This document shows positions 46,306 to 57,559 of a stretch of 64,000 nt of DNA, piece by piece. Each line of letters begins with the position of its first letter. The first letter of the stretch is position 1. The translations under genes were made by a program, and so were the position numbers. Source of the stretch: Nigrospora sphaerica (lineage: Eukaryota; Ascomycota; Sordariomycetes; Amphisphaeriales; Apiosporaceae). The notes under the pieces are model-generated. The model was not told where the DNA came from. It ran no database searches and saw only the letters and a program-made list of their open reading frames with translations. The stretch covers positions 62,001-126,000 of the forward strand of contig JAGVVL010000025.1 of assembly GCA_018287875.1 (NCBI GenBank), written 5' to 3'.

Positions 46306-46361
<56 letters not shown>

Positions 46362-46400
46362 ATGTGCAGCTAGATAACGCAAACCCGCCCAAAAGAAAAT
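45412..46400. other. Intergenic region upstream of terpene cyclase
   Basis: About 1 kb with no supported gene. It contains the cyclase promoter and, just before the start codon, a long CA microsatellite. Confidence 0.5.
46309..46358 (+). repeat. (CA)n microsatellite in the cyclase leader
   Basis: About 24 uninterrupted CA units ending some 43 bp upstream of the terpene cyclase ATG, so in the 5' leader or core promoter. Dinucleotide tracts of this length are usually length-variable between strains. Confidence 0.95.
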
Positions 46401-47187
46401 ATGGACGCCCATGACATCTCGCGCGCGCCGCCCGAGTACCTCCGGGTGGCGTGGGTGACGGACGTGTGCAAGCTCGTCATGGCGGCCGGGTGGCTGTCTA
46501 ACTACGTGGGCATGATCCACAAGTCCGTTAAGGAACAGACGTACAGCATGGCGCTGATGCCGCTGTGCTGCAACTTCGCATGGGAGTTTGTCTACTTCTT
46601 CGTATACCCGTACGAGGTGCCGGCCGAACGGCGCATCCACACGCTCGCATTCCTGCTCAACTGCGGCGTCATGTTCACGGCTGTCCGCTACGGCGCCCGC
46701 GAGTGGAGCCACGCGCCACTCGTGCGCCGAAACCTGCCCCTCCTTGTCTTGATTTCCGTCGCCGCCTGGGTCTCGGCCCACGCCGCCTTCGCTCAACAGT
46801 TCGGCCGCGGCCTCGCCCAGGCCATCAGCGGCTTCGCCTGCCAGGTTCTCCTCAGCACCGGCGGCATCTGCCAGCTGCTGTGCCGCGGCCACTCGCGCGG
46901 TACTTCCTACAAGCTATGGTAAGCCTTGCTCCCCCTTCCCCTTGTATACCTGCCAACCCCGTCTTGTCAACAGGTTCTCCCGCTTTATGGGGTCCTTTGC
47001 CCTCATCCTGCCCAACATGCTGCGCTACAAGTACTGGCCCGAGGACCATCAGTACATCGGCTCGCCCATCTACGTCTGGTTCATCGGCATGTTCCTCTTT
47101 CTCGACGGCGGCTACGGCTTCGTGCTCTGGTACGTCCGCCGGCACGAGCACCAAGTGGCCGAGGCCGAAAAGGCCAAGACGCAATGA
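46401..47187 (+). CDS. Pyr4/PaxB-type integral membrane terpene cyclase
   Basis: Two exons (46401-46918, 46974-47187; 55-bp intron) give 244 residues, the normal size for this family, with about seven hydrophobic segments. The acid/base residues known from Pyr4 have counterparts here: Glu62 in NFAWEFVYF and Asp217 in FLFLDGGYG. These enzymes protonate a terminal epoxide and trigger polyene cyclisation of prenylated aromatic or pyrone substrates in the ER membrane. It follows the SDR on the same strand and shares the cluster with a PaxM-type epoxidase, its usual partner. It most likely forms the polycyclic diterpenoid part of the product. Confidence 0.9.
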
Positions 47188-48671
47188 AAGCTTGGCAGAG
47201 TGGTCGAAGGGATCCGACAAGCTTTCTCTTATCGTTTCTCGGTTCGCATTCTGATGGGAATATTTTCAAGTGGGTCCGCGCTTACAATGATGACGACCTC
47301 GGCATCTTTTGCCGGTCAAGTATAAGCAAACTCTGTTTTGCTGCTGAAGGCATCCGTTCATGAGCATTTAATGATACGGACGATTATATGAATCCAGACT
47401 CTTATCTATACCTATATGCTAGAGTGCTTGCCATTTTAAACTAAGGTGCAGAGCGAAGGAGAGCTAGAACTAGACAAGGCCGATTACTTCTTCTATATGC
47501 ATGTAACATAGCATGGTATGGCCAGTGGAGATACTAAGCCATCATCTTTAACACCCTTCTTAATCTGATAAGAGTTCTAGTTCTATAACATCTGATTAGA
47601 GGAACTGTAATGTAACGAACACTATGCTTAAGTAGAACTTATACTTATAAGATAGAAAGCGTTTTAAGTAAGTCCGAGACCAACTTGACTTGAATATTAG
47701 GCTTATAAAATTAGGTAAAGGTAGCCCATTAAGTGATATGTGTAGTAATAAATAATGATATTAAGTGTTGATTAACCAAGAAATAGTATGCGCTTTAATT
47801 ATAAGTAAGGAAAGTACGAGAATGTTTCTGTCATTGTCTTATTGAGAGGCGTTTGAATTAATAATTAAATAATAATTTAACTTTCTTAAGATTGTGTCGC
47901 ATATAAGGCGCAGTTACTGCAGGGCAACTAACAGGTTCGTTTTTATGCCACAGATTTTATAAACTATTACGTTGTTTACTTAATACTTCACGTATTAAAT
48001 GTGAATATTAAAATAGAAAATCCACTATCCTATTCTAATAGGTTTGGACAATGCGAATTACAGCGCGTCCCCACTAGTACTTTAGAATTTTAAATCTGTC
48101 TTGTTACCTATCGCGCTCTATATAGGCCGTGCCGTACTTAAATTCTAGCGTAAGTGTTTTTGAACCTTCCTTTTCTTGACGCTGTTTTTTTGTTAGTTAG
48201 ATTAGGCTATAAAACTAAAATATGCATTTCCCGGGCCTGTTAGGATATATCTATTAAGGGGTCTTCACCTTCTTTAAGTTCTTTTCTTTTTCTCTATTTA
48301 ATGTAAGATCTTAATTCACTATTATATAACTTTCCCTCTAAATCTTTATTTTATATAATAGGAGTATAAAACAAAGTATCATGGCTCTGCTGCGAGCGCG
48401 CTTACTGAACAGCACTACACGGCCCTGATGGTAACTTGATTAGGAATCTCAAAGGTGGGGGCCTTCCGTCTCATTAGGGCTTATCTTCCAATGCCAAGTA
48501 CCGACACTGAAGGCGCCTCTGAAGGATCACGTTATACGTAAGATATATCAATGTATGTACGAGTTACATATCTCCATGTATGTATCACGACGCCCCATGA
48601 GAAACCAGCCATAAAAGACATCAGGGGTATATGCTGTATGGTACAGGAGAAAGCGCACGACGACGTTGCTT
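47188..48671. other. AT-rich gene-free island inside the cluster
   Basis: 1.5 kb between the convergent 3' ends of the cyclase and the FAD monooxygenase. From about 47,350 to 48,400 it is strongly AT-rich and broken by stops in all frames, unlike the GC-rich genes on either side and like the RIP-affected repeats at the window ends. No recognisable transposon domain or terminal repeat. Confidence 0.6.
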
Positions 48672-50445
48672 TTACAAACAATACCAGCCAGGCAGGTCCT
48701 GGGGCACCCAGCCGAGCATGTTCTTGGGCACCCAGTCGAGCAGGTCCTGGGGCACCCAGCCGTACCAGACCAATGCGGCGGCAAGTGCAGCGACCGACAG
48801 CAGCGGGAAGGCCATGCAGGCCCCAGCATTGGCGCCCGGCTTCTCCTTGTACTTCTCCCAGCCGGGATGCTCGGTGCCCTTGGGCGGCAGGTAGTCAAGG
48901 ATGGGCCCGTTGACAAGGATGCGGAAGACTCTGCCAGTGACCAGTCTCGCCATGTACGGCATCACGTAACGCGCCATGAGGCGCTGGCGCAGCGTGGTCT
49001 GGGCGTGCACGCGCACCGTGGTCCGGGCTAACCCCTCAAGAGTGCGCAGCCGCGGCAGCCGCTGCTTGAAGAAGCGCTGAAGCATCGCCTCGACCTCGGC
49101 GTAGCTGGGCTTCTTGTCCCGGCACTCTCCCAGCAGGCCTTGCAGCATGTTGGTGAGCAACGCCACGTCCTCAATCGCCGAGTTGGCGCCCTGGCCCGTG
49201 TTGATGGTCATCTGTCCACAGGCGTCAGCATAAGCAAATAAACTTGTCATCGACTGACCGCGATAGTACGCAGTACGCAGCATGGGAGAGAAAGAGAGAG
49301 TTCTTTACCTTGTGGACGCTATCGCCGACACAGACGACGCGGCCGTGGGCCCACGTCTCCAGCAGGCCCTCCTGCAGCGGCAGCATGTTGATGACCTGGC
49401 GCTTCTCCCAGAGGCGGGCAAATGGGACGCCGGGCTTGACCTCGGTCTGCAGGCGGGCCTCGCAGAAGGCGACGGCGTCGGCGTACGTGTAGCGCGGCGA
49501 CTCGTGATAGGCGTAGGTGCGCTCCAACTTCCGGATTAGGAACCAGAAGACGACGTTGTCGACCCCCAGCGCCGCACCCTTGCTGCCAATGATGTAGAAG
49601 GTGTAGCCGTTAGCCAGCTGCAACACCTGCTCGCCCAGCTCGAATTCGGCCACATTGTGCGAGATGCCGAAGACGCATGAGAAGTCGGTCGTCATGTCTA
49701 TAAAAAGGATTAAAACAAGGTAAGCAGGCACTTTATTCACCGGCCAGGAGAGAAGGTTCCCGAGGGGGTCACGCACTCTGTTTCTCGCTCTCGGCCATGT
49801 TGCCCACGGCCGTCTGACCCATGAGGCGCCACATCTCGCGTCGGACATTGCTGTGGATGCCGTCGGCGCCGACGACCAGGTCGGCCTCGTACTCGCGGCC
49901 GTCCGCCGTGAGCACCTTGGCGCCGCCCTCGCCCTGCTCAATGCGGGTGACGTTTGCGTTAAGATGGATCTTGGATTTGTCAGGGAGAGCCTCGTGCAGG
50001 ATCTCGAGGAGCCCTCGCCTCTCCATGAAGGCGATAGGGTATCCGAACCTGGGTTGCGAGAAGGAATGGGCGTCAGTATGTCGTTGCATGGCCAGGCCCT
50101 TGGCGCATCTCGGCCTTTAGGAGAGGGCAGGGGTCCGTACTCTTTGTAAAGCTTCCTCGGGTAGTCACTGGGAAACTGGAAGCCGTTCTGGTTGGGCAGG
50201 TAGACGTCGGTGATGTCCAGCGGCACAACGCGCTTCAAGATATCGTCGTAGAGGCCCAGCTGGTCCAGAATCCGCCCGCCATTGGGCATTACGGCGATGG
50301 AGGCGCCCTCCTGGACTACAACGGCCGGCCGCCTCTCGAGCAACGTGTACTCGACGCTCAGCCTTTCAAGGCAGTGTGCTAGCGTGAGTCCCGACACGGA
50401 GCCGCCCACGATGACCACCTTGAACGCCGGCGGTGGAGGTGCCAT
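48672..50445 (-). CDS. PaxM-type FAD-dependent monooxygenase (epoxidase)
   Basis: Four exons (50445-50141, 50048-49777, 49697-49309, 49211-48672; introns 79-97 bp) give 501 residues. Features are the FAD Rossmann motif IVGGSVSGLTLAHCLE near residue 10, the DG motif VVGADGIHS, and the GD motif GDSVHK followed by NTGQGANSAIEDV. The C-terminus has hydrophobic membrane segments, as in PaxM, AusM and Pyr5-like epoxidases. These enzymes epoxidise the terminal double bond of a prenylated substrate before cyclisation. The tail carries three near-identical 8-residue units, WVPQDLLD/WVPKNMLG/WVPQDLPG (residues 474-497), an unusual extension. It is divergent from a UbiA prenyltransferase. Confidence 0.9.
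48687..48758 (-). repeat. Three tandem 24-bp coding repeats
   Basis: Encodes the WVPxxxxx units at the C-terminus of the FAD monooxygenase. The first and third units differ at few bases. In-frame, so the protein is merely lengthened. Confidence 0.85.
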
Positions 50446-51178
50446 GACTGCTTCGCTATGCTTGCTTCCTAAGCGCTGGGTTTTTACTGAGGACGCGTGG
50501 TTATACCATCACCAGATCCATAGGCCTTTTTCTTCTTCCTCCCCTAGGTCCGTCAGCTCGCTGTCGCCGATGCGCCACGGGGCGTTATTGTGGCTGGTGC
50601 TCCGCTAGCACCCAGAACCACTTGCATCTCCACAAAACTTCGGCGATTTTCTCGTGTGCCCGTGCCGCACCACCACAGCAACGAGCCGCTTCTGCGCATG
50701 ATGGGCGGCGGGGCGACGGCGGCGCTTCGCGGACCGCCGTAGAGATGGAGAGGCGGAGGCTGATTTTCCCCTGATTTGGGCCGAATCTCTTGGAACGTCG
50801 GGTGGGGACGGCTTCCCTTATCACCCCTTTGCCGACTTAGTGGAGTGCATGGGGGGCCGACAAGCTGGAAAATCCACCGCCAGGCTCAGGCTCGACTGGC
50901 TCACGGCCCGCGAGTGCGTGAAATCTCATCCACCGTGGTGCTGAAGAGATGGCCGTGGATGCCGTTACCCTCCTTCCCTAGGCGTGCGTCGTCATGGTTG
51001 GGTTAAAACGGGGCACACGACCCTGGCTCGTGGTTTTGTCTCGTCGCATAGATAGAAAACAGCGACTTGAGCAACTCTTTGACACGCGTCACGACGTCCC
51101 CGTCCATCTATCGTTTTATTTCCCCTCCATCCTCTCGGGATCTCTTCTTACTGCATCGCGGGTCGAGGGATAGCAACC
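50446..51178. promoter_or_regulatory. Bidirectional promoter region, FAD monooxygenase / UbiA-1
   Basis: 733 bp between divergent start codons; no gene seen. Epoxidase and one prenyltransferase probably share control here. Confidence 0.5.
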
Positions 51179-52271
51179 ATGGCACGTTCAACGGCCACCA
51201 AAAACAATAGCCTGTTCTACCAGCTGCTGGTGCTGTCCCGCTTCACCAAGTACAATCCAGTCTTCACTACTTTCGCCGGAGGTATGTGTCGCGCCCTTGC
51301 TTAGGTGTGTTGACCACCAATACAAGCTGACCAAAGACCTACACAGCTTTCTCGGCCCTTCTGGCGGGCTCAACTGTGGTCGGCAATGGCCCCTCGGATA
51401 TGTCCCTCTGCCGGGTTTTCGGCCAGACGGCTCTCTGTGTTTTGGCCTCATACGCATTCTGCGGAGCCGGCATGGTTTGGAACGATTGGATAGACCGTGA
51501 CATTGACATCAACGTCACACGCACCAAAGACCGGCCCTTGGCAGCCGGTCGGGTGACAACGGGCCAGGCTATGATTTGGATGTGGGTGCAGATCGCCGCG
51601 TGCTGGGCACTCCTGCACGTGATGCTCGAGGGCGTGGATGTGTACGTATTTGCCCTTACCCCCCCCCCTCTTCCCCTGTCATGTTCTTACCGCTCACGTC
51701 GCATTGTAGATGGAAGCACATGCTCCCAGCCGCCGTTGGCTCCTTCCTCTACCCCTTCGGCAAGCGCCCCATCTGCCGCAAACTCTGGATTTACCCCCAG
51801 TACATCCTGGGCTTCACCATTGCCTGGCCCGCTGTCATCGGCCGCGCCGCCATTCTTGGGCGCGAAGAGACGTTCGCCGAGACGGTGCAGGCGTGCATGC
51901 CGCTATGCAATATGGTCTTCTTCTGGACCATCTTCCTCAACACGGCCTACAGCTATCAAGACGTCGTCGACGACCGCAAGATGGGCGTCAACTCCTTTTA
52001 CAACATCCTGGGCCAGCGCATCCACCTGCTGCTCTGGATGCTCCTCCTCCCCATTGCCCTCTCCATGCCCCGCTACCTTCAGCAGTTCCACTCCCTCTGG
52101 CTCTGGGTCAGCTGGGGCGCCGTCTGGTCCCTCAGCCTCCTGCGTCAGATCACGCGTTTCGATGCCAAGAACCCTGCGAGCGGCGGTAGCCTGCACGTCG
52201 ATAACTTTCTTCTTGGTACCTGGACTATTGGTGCTTGCGCCGTCGAGGTGCTCCTTAAGTGCTACGCCTAG
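51179..52271 (+). CDS. UbiA-family prenyltransferase 1 (Pyr6-like motif type)
   Basis: Three exons (51179-51281, 51347-51641, 51710-52271; introns 65 and 68 bp with GCTGAC-like branch site in the first) give 319 residues and multiple membrane segments. The first Asp-rich motif is NDWIDRDIDINVTRTKDRPL, the second YQDVVDDRKMG; both bind the Mg-diphosphate of the prenyl donor. The wording of the first motif resembles enzymes that prenylate pyrones or indole-type acceptors (Pyr6-like), and differs clearly from the second UbiA at 61,614. It is paired head-to-head with the epoxidase, which suggests it works in the same route. Donor is probably GGPP given the GGPP synthase nearby. Acceptor unknown. 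Confidence 0.88.
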
Positions 52272-53040
52272 TCACGTAGCGAAAGCGGGAAGTTTCTTTT
52301 TATACTAAATTGACCCCTAAACGCCTTTGCTTGGTAACAGAGCTTTTCCGTTTGGGTTTTAGCGTTTGGATTCAATGGTTGGCGCAAAGTGGCAAAGCGG
52401 TAGAGATGGTAAATTTTGAGAACAAAGAACATGTCGGCTCCCATCCGTGACTGCCAGCAGCACTTGGGGGGACAAAGGTATCATGAATAAGAGATAACAT
52501 CAGAATGGCGTAAGGAGACTTATGAAAGCACTCAACGCCAGTAGTTGTACATGTTATAAAAGATTCATGTGGACTTCGTCCGCAGTGATTGGCAAATTTG
52601 CTCTCTACGTTCCTGCCACTGAATGTAACAAGGATTCGAATCAAGGTAGAATAAGCACAGTTCTGCCGTCACGACAGCCTTGAACAACAGGGAAGTGTCG
52701 TCTTGACTTCCGTTTGTTGCATTTCCCCGAAACTCTGTCATGGGCACCGATGTCTTGGTTCAAGTACAATGGGAGAACGATTTATAATTCACCCAGCACA
52801 CACGAATATGTGGGCCAGAATGGTATGGAGAGAACCCAATATGCCAGTTCCATGATCTGCTAGAGGAAACGGCTCCATCGGCGAGTATGCAGAATACGAG
52901 GAACACGTCGATGTAACTGTACAGAACCACACCCAGCCCCGTTCGTTCTAAATATTCGACCTCCCTACGGAACTCCACTCGTCATGTACTATACAAAGGG
53001 TCCTCCAAGAGCGAGTTGCCAAGAAGGATCATTCGATCGT
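52272..53040. other. Convergent intergenic region
   Basis: 3' ends of UbiA-1 and the second SDR face each other. No gene or repeat seen. Confidence 0.5.
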
Positions 53041-54335
53041 TTAGAGCCCTTCCAACGCACCCGTGGCCCGGACCGCCTTCTCCGTCAGGTCCCACAGGTT
53101 CCGCGCTATCACCTCGTCCCGCGATCCTGCCGAAGCGACCTGCATCTTGCCGGGCCCGTCGAGGAATTGGCCCCGCCAGCGGGCGCTATCCTGGCGGACC
53201 TCGCGGGCCGTGGCGGCAAACAACTGGGTCAAGACTCCCTGCTCGACGCGGGTGAAGAGTAGGCCCACGAGGGGCCGCACCATGAAGGGCATGACGGTGG
53301 CGGCGCCCTCGGTGCAGACGGGGCCCGGGTTGAGTGAGAGCGAGAGGATGTTCGTCTCGTTGGCGTCGAGCCGCCGCTGCAGCTCGCTCGCGAACAGAAC
53401 GTTGGCCCGTTTCGACCGCCCGTACCGCAGCGTCTGCCCCAGGCACGAGTCCTCCCACCCACGCCCCACGCATGGCGACTGCAGGTCCTCGAGCGCCGTG
53501 TAAGTCTTGACGGGTGCGTTGCGCTCGCCCGACGACGACACGGTGACGACGCGCACATCGGCATCCTTGCACGCTGCTGTCTTCTTGAGCAGCGGCAGGA
53601 GACAATACGTCAAGGTCCAGTGGCCCACGTGGCTGAAGGGTCGTCGTTAGCCTGAGAAGCTTCGTGTACCTGGGATGTTTCTTCCCCGAGGCCAACTTAC
53701 TTCACAGCCATGGCCGTCTCCAGACCATCATGTGTCAATGTGTAATGATAGGGGTTGAGGCCGGCATTGTTAACTGGACCCATGTTAGCTTCGACAGTCA
53801 GTTCCTGGGTCTCTCCCCCCTTCTTTTTCCCTAAAGACCAATGTCTCACTCACCTAGTATGTCCAGACGCGACTCCGTCTCGAGGAAGCGTCTCGCGGCA
53901 CCAGCCACTTGTGACTGGTCACCGAGGTCCAGCGGCAGCCAGATCAGATTCTCACGCTTGGCCGAAGGGCACTCATTGAGCAGCTTGGCTATGGCGGCCT
54001 CGGCGCGGCTCTGCGACCGTGCGGCCAGGTAGACCTTGGCTCCCCTCAGGACTAGTTGTTTTACCGTGTGGTACCCGAGTCCAGCGCTATCAACATGATT
54101 AAGCACGGCCCATATGGCAAAAATGGCTACAGGGGTTTCCACTCGCTACTCACTTGCCGCCCGTCACTATGGCCACCTTGTGGCTGAGATCGGGGATATG
54201 CGTTTCGTCCCATATGTACTTTGACGTGCCACCGAGGCTGCGTGATACGAACATGACCCCGAGGGGTAGGTAGAGAAGTGCCCCATATAGGATGTCCGCC
54301 GCCAGAACGCAAAGCCTGCCCAGCCGTGAAGTCAT
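53041..54335 (-). CDS. Membrane-anchored short-chain dehydrogenase/reductase
   Basis: Four exons (54335-54154, 54086-53854, 53773-53701, 53632-53041; introns 67-80 bp) give 359 residues with all phases matching. An N-terminal hydrophobic segment (CVLAADILYGALLYLPLGVM) precedes the NAD(P) motif, which is rebuilt across the first intron as TGGNAGLG. NNAG follows at the second splice junction, a catalytic Ser (VTVSSSGE), then YGRSKRA. The type resembles retinol/WW-domain-like SDRs. It is long for an SDR because of the anchor and an extension after the catalytic site. It is probably an ER enzyme acting on the lipophilic meroterpenoid. Divergent from the GGPP synthase. Confidence 0.87.
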
Positions 54336-54490
54336 CGCTGCTGTGTTGCTGCACTCGGAGGTCTTGCTACGATAGTGCGAAACCGGTCTTGTAGTGTCAG
54401 TGAGCAGAATCAAGTCACAGAGGCAGCGGCAACGAGGTCGGATGGCTGGTTTCGAGTACCACGGAAACGTATACGGTACGAATAGTGCCG

Positions 54491-54500
54491 GATCGGCCGT
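54491..54500. promoter_or_regulatory. GATCGGCCGT candidate site
   Basis: Third occurrence of the GATCGGCCG core, upstream of the membrane-anchored SDR. See 33,159 and 36,178. Confidence 0.3.
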
Positions 54501-55008
54501 TATTCGCCGATTTCTGCTCCTCGCTATTAAATGTTACACCAACCCAACCTCTGCACAAGCTCTGCAGGTTCATCCACCCCTTCGTCCGACTCCGCGGCTA
54601 TCGCAAGGTACACGGGTCCCATGGCCCGTGTGTACCCTTCACATGAGACACAGAGAAGCGCGGCCGTGACAAACACACGCGAGTCAGACCCGTCTCTAGT
54701 TGCAGCGCCAGGTCGCAGCCGTTCTTGGTAATGCTATCACACCTCGCGGAACCTTGTGCGTTATCATTCGATTGTTACGTACGCATCGGAACCTGCCGAG
54801 TTAAGAAAGTACTCGGGCGCAGAGCGTGGAGCGGAGCTCGGGTGGACTCCGAAGTGAGTGCACTTTCCTTCGCGTCGGTCAAGGGGCATGGATATGAACA
54901 TGGGGAGCGTTGCCTTGGTTCGGGCCGGGCGGTGCCGATCTCACTTAGACACTTGGGCCTTTTGTATGCGCCAAAACTACCTTGCTTGTCTCTGTCAGCC
55001 ACAGGGCG

Positions 55009-55060
55009 GCTTGTACTGTACATGTCTTGGTTGTCAGTTGGGCGGATGTACAGTACAAGC
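55009..55060. repeat. Inverted repeat with TGTACTGTACA arms
   Basis: Two perfect 15-base arms, GCTTGTACTGTACAT (55,009-55,023) and its reverse complement (55,046-55,060), separated by 22 bp. Each arm is itself nearly palindromic. It lies in the promoter region between SDR-2 and the GGPP synthase. Confidence 0.9.
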
Positions 55061-56037
55061 CCCGCAGTTGAGATGCAGGCTCGGGGCGAACCGGGTCTAT
55101 CATTGGGCCATTGCAAAGACCCATGTCGTGGATCGGATGACAACGCATGAACCCGCCGAAAGACGCAAGACTCCACATAACAGACCCATTCTAAAAAGAT
55201 GTATACCCCACAGTCTCTCGTACATGCCCACTAAGCCCCAATTGATAGAGTTTGCCTTGCTATCAAGGGGGGGCGCGTGCTCTCCAATGCATCACGATTC
55301 GGATCCGGGCGTGGTGGGGGTTTGGGATTCGCATGGTCGGCCGTATCTTCCGAGTACTTTCCGAGGGGGGAATATCGCGGGTTTCTCGCTGTGGCCGTTC
55401 CGCACCTATACCGTACGAGCAACCGCTGACGCAGGCACGTAATTCACCGAACCCAGTGTCTTGGCAGCTTCCCGACACCGCCGCGCGTAAGCACAAGGGT
55501 AGAGGAACACAGGCACCTGGGAAAACTGCAGCCGCCATCGGCGCGAATGCTTGCATGCCCCGGGGGTCGGAGGGCGCCGTCACACACACCAAAGTGGGGG
55601 GTTTGAGGATGTGCGGCGTCGAAGGAGGTCGGCAGCAGGCTCGAACTTGCAGGAGGTTTGACTCGCGCCTTGGGGCGGGTATCTCGTAGCAGTGTTACAG
55701 ACACGGCAGTGAGCAGCAGAGGCAGACGCAGTGATGGTGTAGCTGGTCACATAGCATATGCCTCCTGTTCTAGTACAGGCTCCTGTCCGGAAGCACCTAA
55801 GCAGCGTGAGAGCATCCAAGGTGCAGCTCATCGTTCCACAACTCTGACCCCATCTTATAACAAGTCTGTTCCAAAAACCATAGCAGATAATAACAAGATT
55901 CGTACACAGAGGTACCATCTGGGCATCCCGTCAGGTACTTCCACATTTCCACATCTGACCTCATCTTCCTCTCACACCCGGACGCCATGCACGTTTTGCC
56001 ACCGTATCACGCTCGTGGCCGGACGGCCTCGGTGGCC

Positions 56038-57168
56038 ATGTCCGATGGGGCCGCCGGGCCGGAGCAAGCAGAGAGGCAAGAAAAGGTGTAGTCACCCGTC
56101 CTGATACATGACCAAGTTTGCCTTTGTTATCTCGTCGCTGACAGGCAGATGGTGGCAGGTTCTCCAAGCGCCTCTGGATTACCTCCTCACCATCCCGGGT
56201 AAGGATGTGAGGGGCAAGATGATGGATGCCTTCAACCTCTGGCTCCAGATACCAGCAGACAAGCTCGTCATCATCAAGGAAGTGGTTAAGCTGCTTCACA
56301 CAGCCTCACTCTTGTAAGTGCCACGATGAAAGGCATCCGAAAAAGTGTCGGGAGCTGATGCCCGCACGTGTAGAGTCGACGATATACAGGACAACTCGCG
56401 GCTGCGCCGCGGAGTTCCGGTGGCGCACAGCATCTTTGGAGTGGCCCAGACCATCAACACGGCCAACTATGCCTACTTTTTGGCGCAGCAGGAGCTCCTC
56501 AAGCTGGGCTGCGCCGAGGCCTACGAGGTCTTCACCGAGGAGCTCCTGCGTCTGCACCGCGGCCAGGGCATGGACATTTACTGGCGCGACTCGTCCCTCT
56601 GCCCGACCGAGGACGAGTACTTCGAGATGGTCGGCAACAAAACGGGCGGTCTCTTCCGCCTGGCCGTGCGGCTGATGCAACTGGCCAGCCCCAAGACGTG
56701 CGTAGGCCCCCGCGGTGGACGAAACCAGGTTTCGGCGACGACAACTTGTACTGACCCCAACTCCCTAGATGCGACTTCGTCCCCTTCGTCAACGCGCTGG
56801 GCGTGCTGTTCCAGATCCGTGACGACTACCTCAACCTTCAGAGCGACCTCTACACCAAGAACAAGGGGTTCGGCGAGGACCTGACGGAGGGCAAGTTCTC
56901 GTTCCCCATCATCCACAGCATCCGCGCCGACCCAACCAACATCACGCTGCCCAGCATCCTCAAGCAGCGCACCGACGACGAGGACGTCAAGCGCTATGCC
57001 ATCCGCTACATCAAGTCGACGGGCTCCTTTGACCACTGCAAGCGCAAGATCGACGAGCTCGTCGCCGCCGCCCGCGTCTGTGTCGAGGATATGAGCCCCG
57101 AGGACGCCAAGGTCGCCGACGCCATCATGGGTATGGTGGGACTCGGTGCCGACGGCATCGCCGTGTAG
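56038..57168 (+). CDS. Geranylgeranyl diphosphate synthase
   Basis: Four exons (56038-56085, 56159-56313, 56374-56697, 56769-57168) give 308 residues. This start is preferred because splicing yields [21 protein letters not shown], the normal N-terminal pattern of fungal GGPP synthases; an alternative unspliced start exists at 56,108. The first Asp-rich motif is [14 protein letters not shown] (completed across an intron), the second [14 protein letters not shown] and the KFSFPIIH region are also present. It condenses IPP with FPP to C20 GGPP. A dedicated copy in a cluster that also has UbiA and a Pyr4-type cyclase indicates a diterpenoid, not sesquiterpenoid, moiety. First exon boundaries are the least certain; its donor GTGTAG is weak. 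Confidence 0.9.
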
Positions 57169-57559
57169 CTGGGCGCTTCGCTTGGTTTGGATCTTAGCTT
57201 GATTTTGGATCTCGGCTGCGGAGTAATTTGTATCGGTGTTAGTTGCAGTATCCGAAGTCTCTTCTTGGCTTATGTACGTTTTTGCGACCTGGACAGGGTT
57301 TTGACATAAACCAACTCCGTGTTTTAATGATAGCATCACGAAACTCCTTGCCCTTCTGGTGAACACGAAAAACCTGCTATTACCACGGGGGTTTACCTCT
57401 ACTTTGAGTTGCCAACGTTTCCCCACGATGCAGGTCCAGGCAACAACGTTTGCGAACATGAATCAGTGCCGCGTGGTCGTCTTCAGTCTCGCATCCACTA
57501 TGAAGTGACTACTATTCCATGATGCTGCCTTGATGGAAAACACAAATCGCAGTATATTT
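57169..57559. other. Convergent intergenic region
   Basis: 3' ends of the GGPP synthase and the A-T-R enzyme face each other; no gene seen. Confidence 0.5.

Larger units (their letters stand above)
54336..56037. promoter_or_regulatory. Long divergent intergenic region, SDR-2 / GGPP synthase
   Basis: 1.7 kb with no supported gene. It contains GATCGGCCGT at 54,491-54,500 (about 160 bp upstream of the SDR) and a 15-bp inverted repeat at 55,009-55,060. Long by the standards of this cluster. Confidence 0.5.

Noticed and set aside
46200..46892. Minus-strand frame containing a run of Val/Cys
   Set aside because: The Val/Cys run is just the CA microsatellite translated, and the rest is the antisense of the terpene cyclase.
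54775..55592. Several overlapping frames of 100-190 codons between SDR-2 and the GGPP synthase
   Set aside because: They overlap on both strands with no motif, membrane pattern or coding-like composition.
56108..56317. GGPP synthase starting at the ATG at 56,108
   Set aside because: It is in frame and possible, but its N-terminus ([10 protein letters not shown]) does not look like the family, whereas splicing from 56,038 gives the expected [11 protein letters not shown] sequence. Kept as the alternative.
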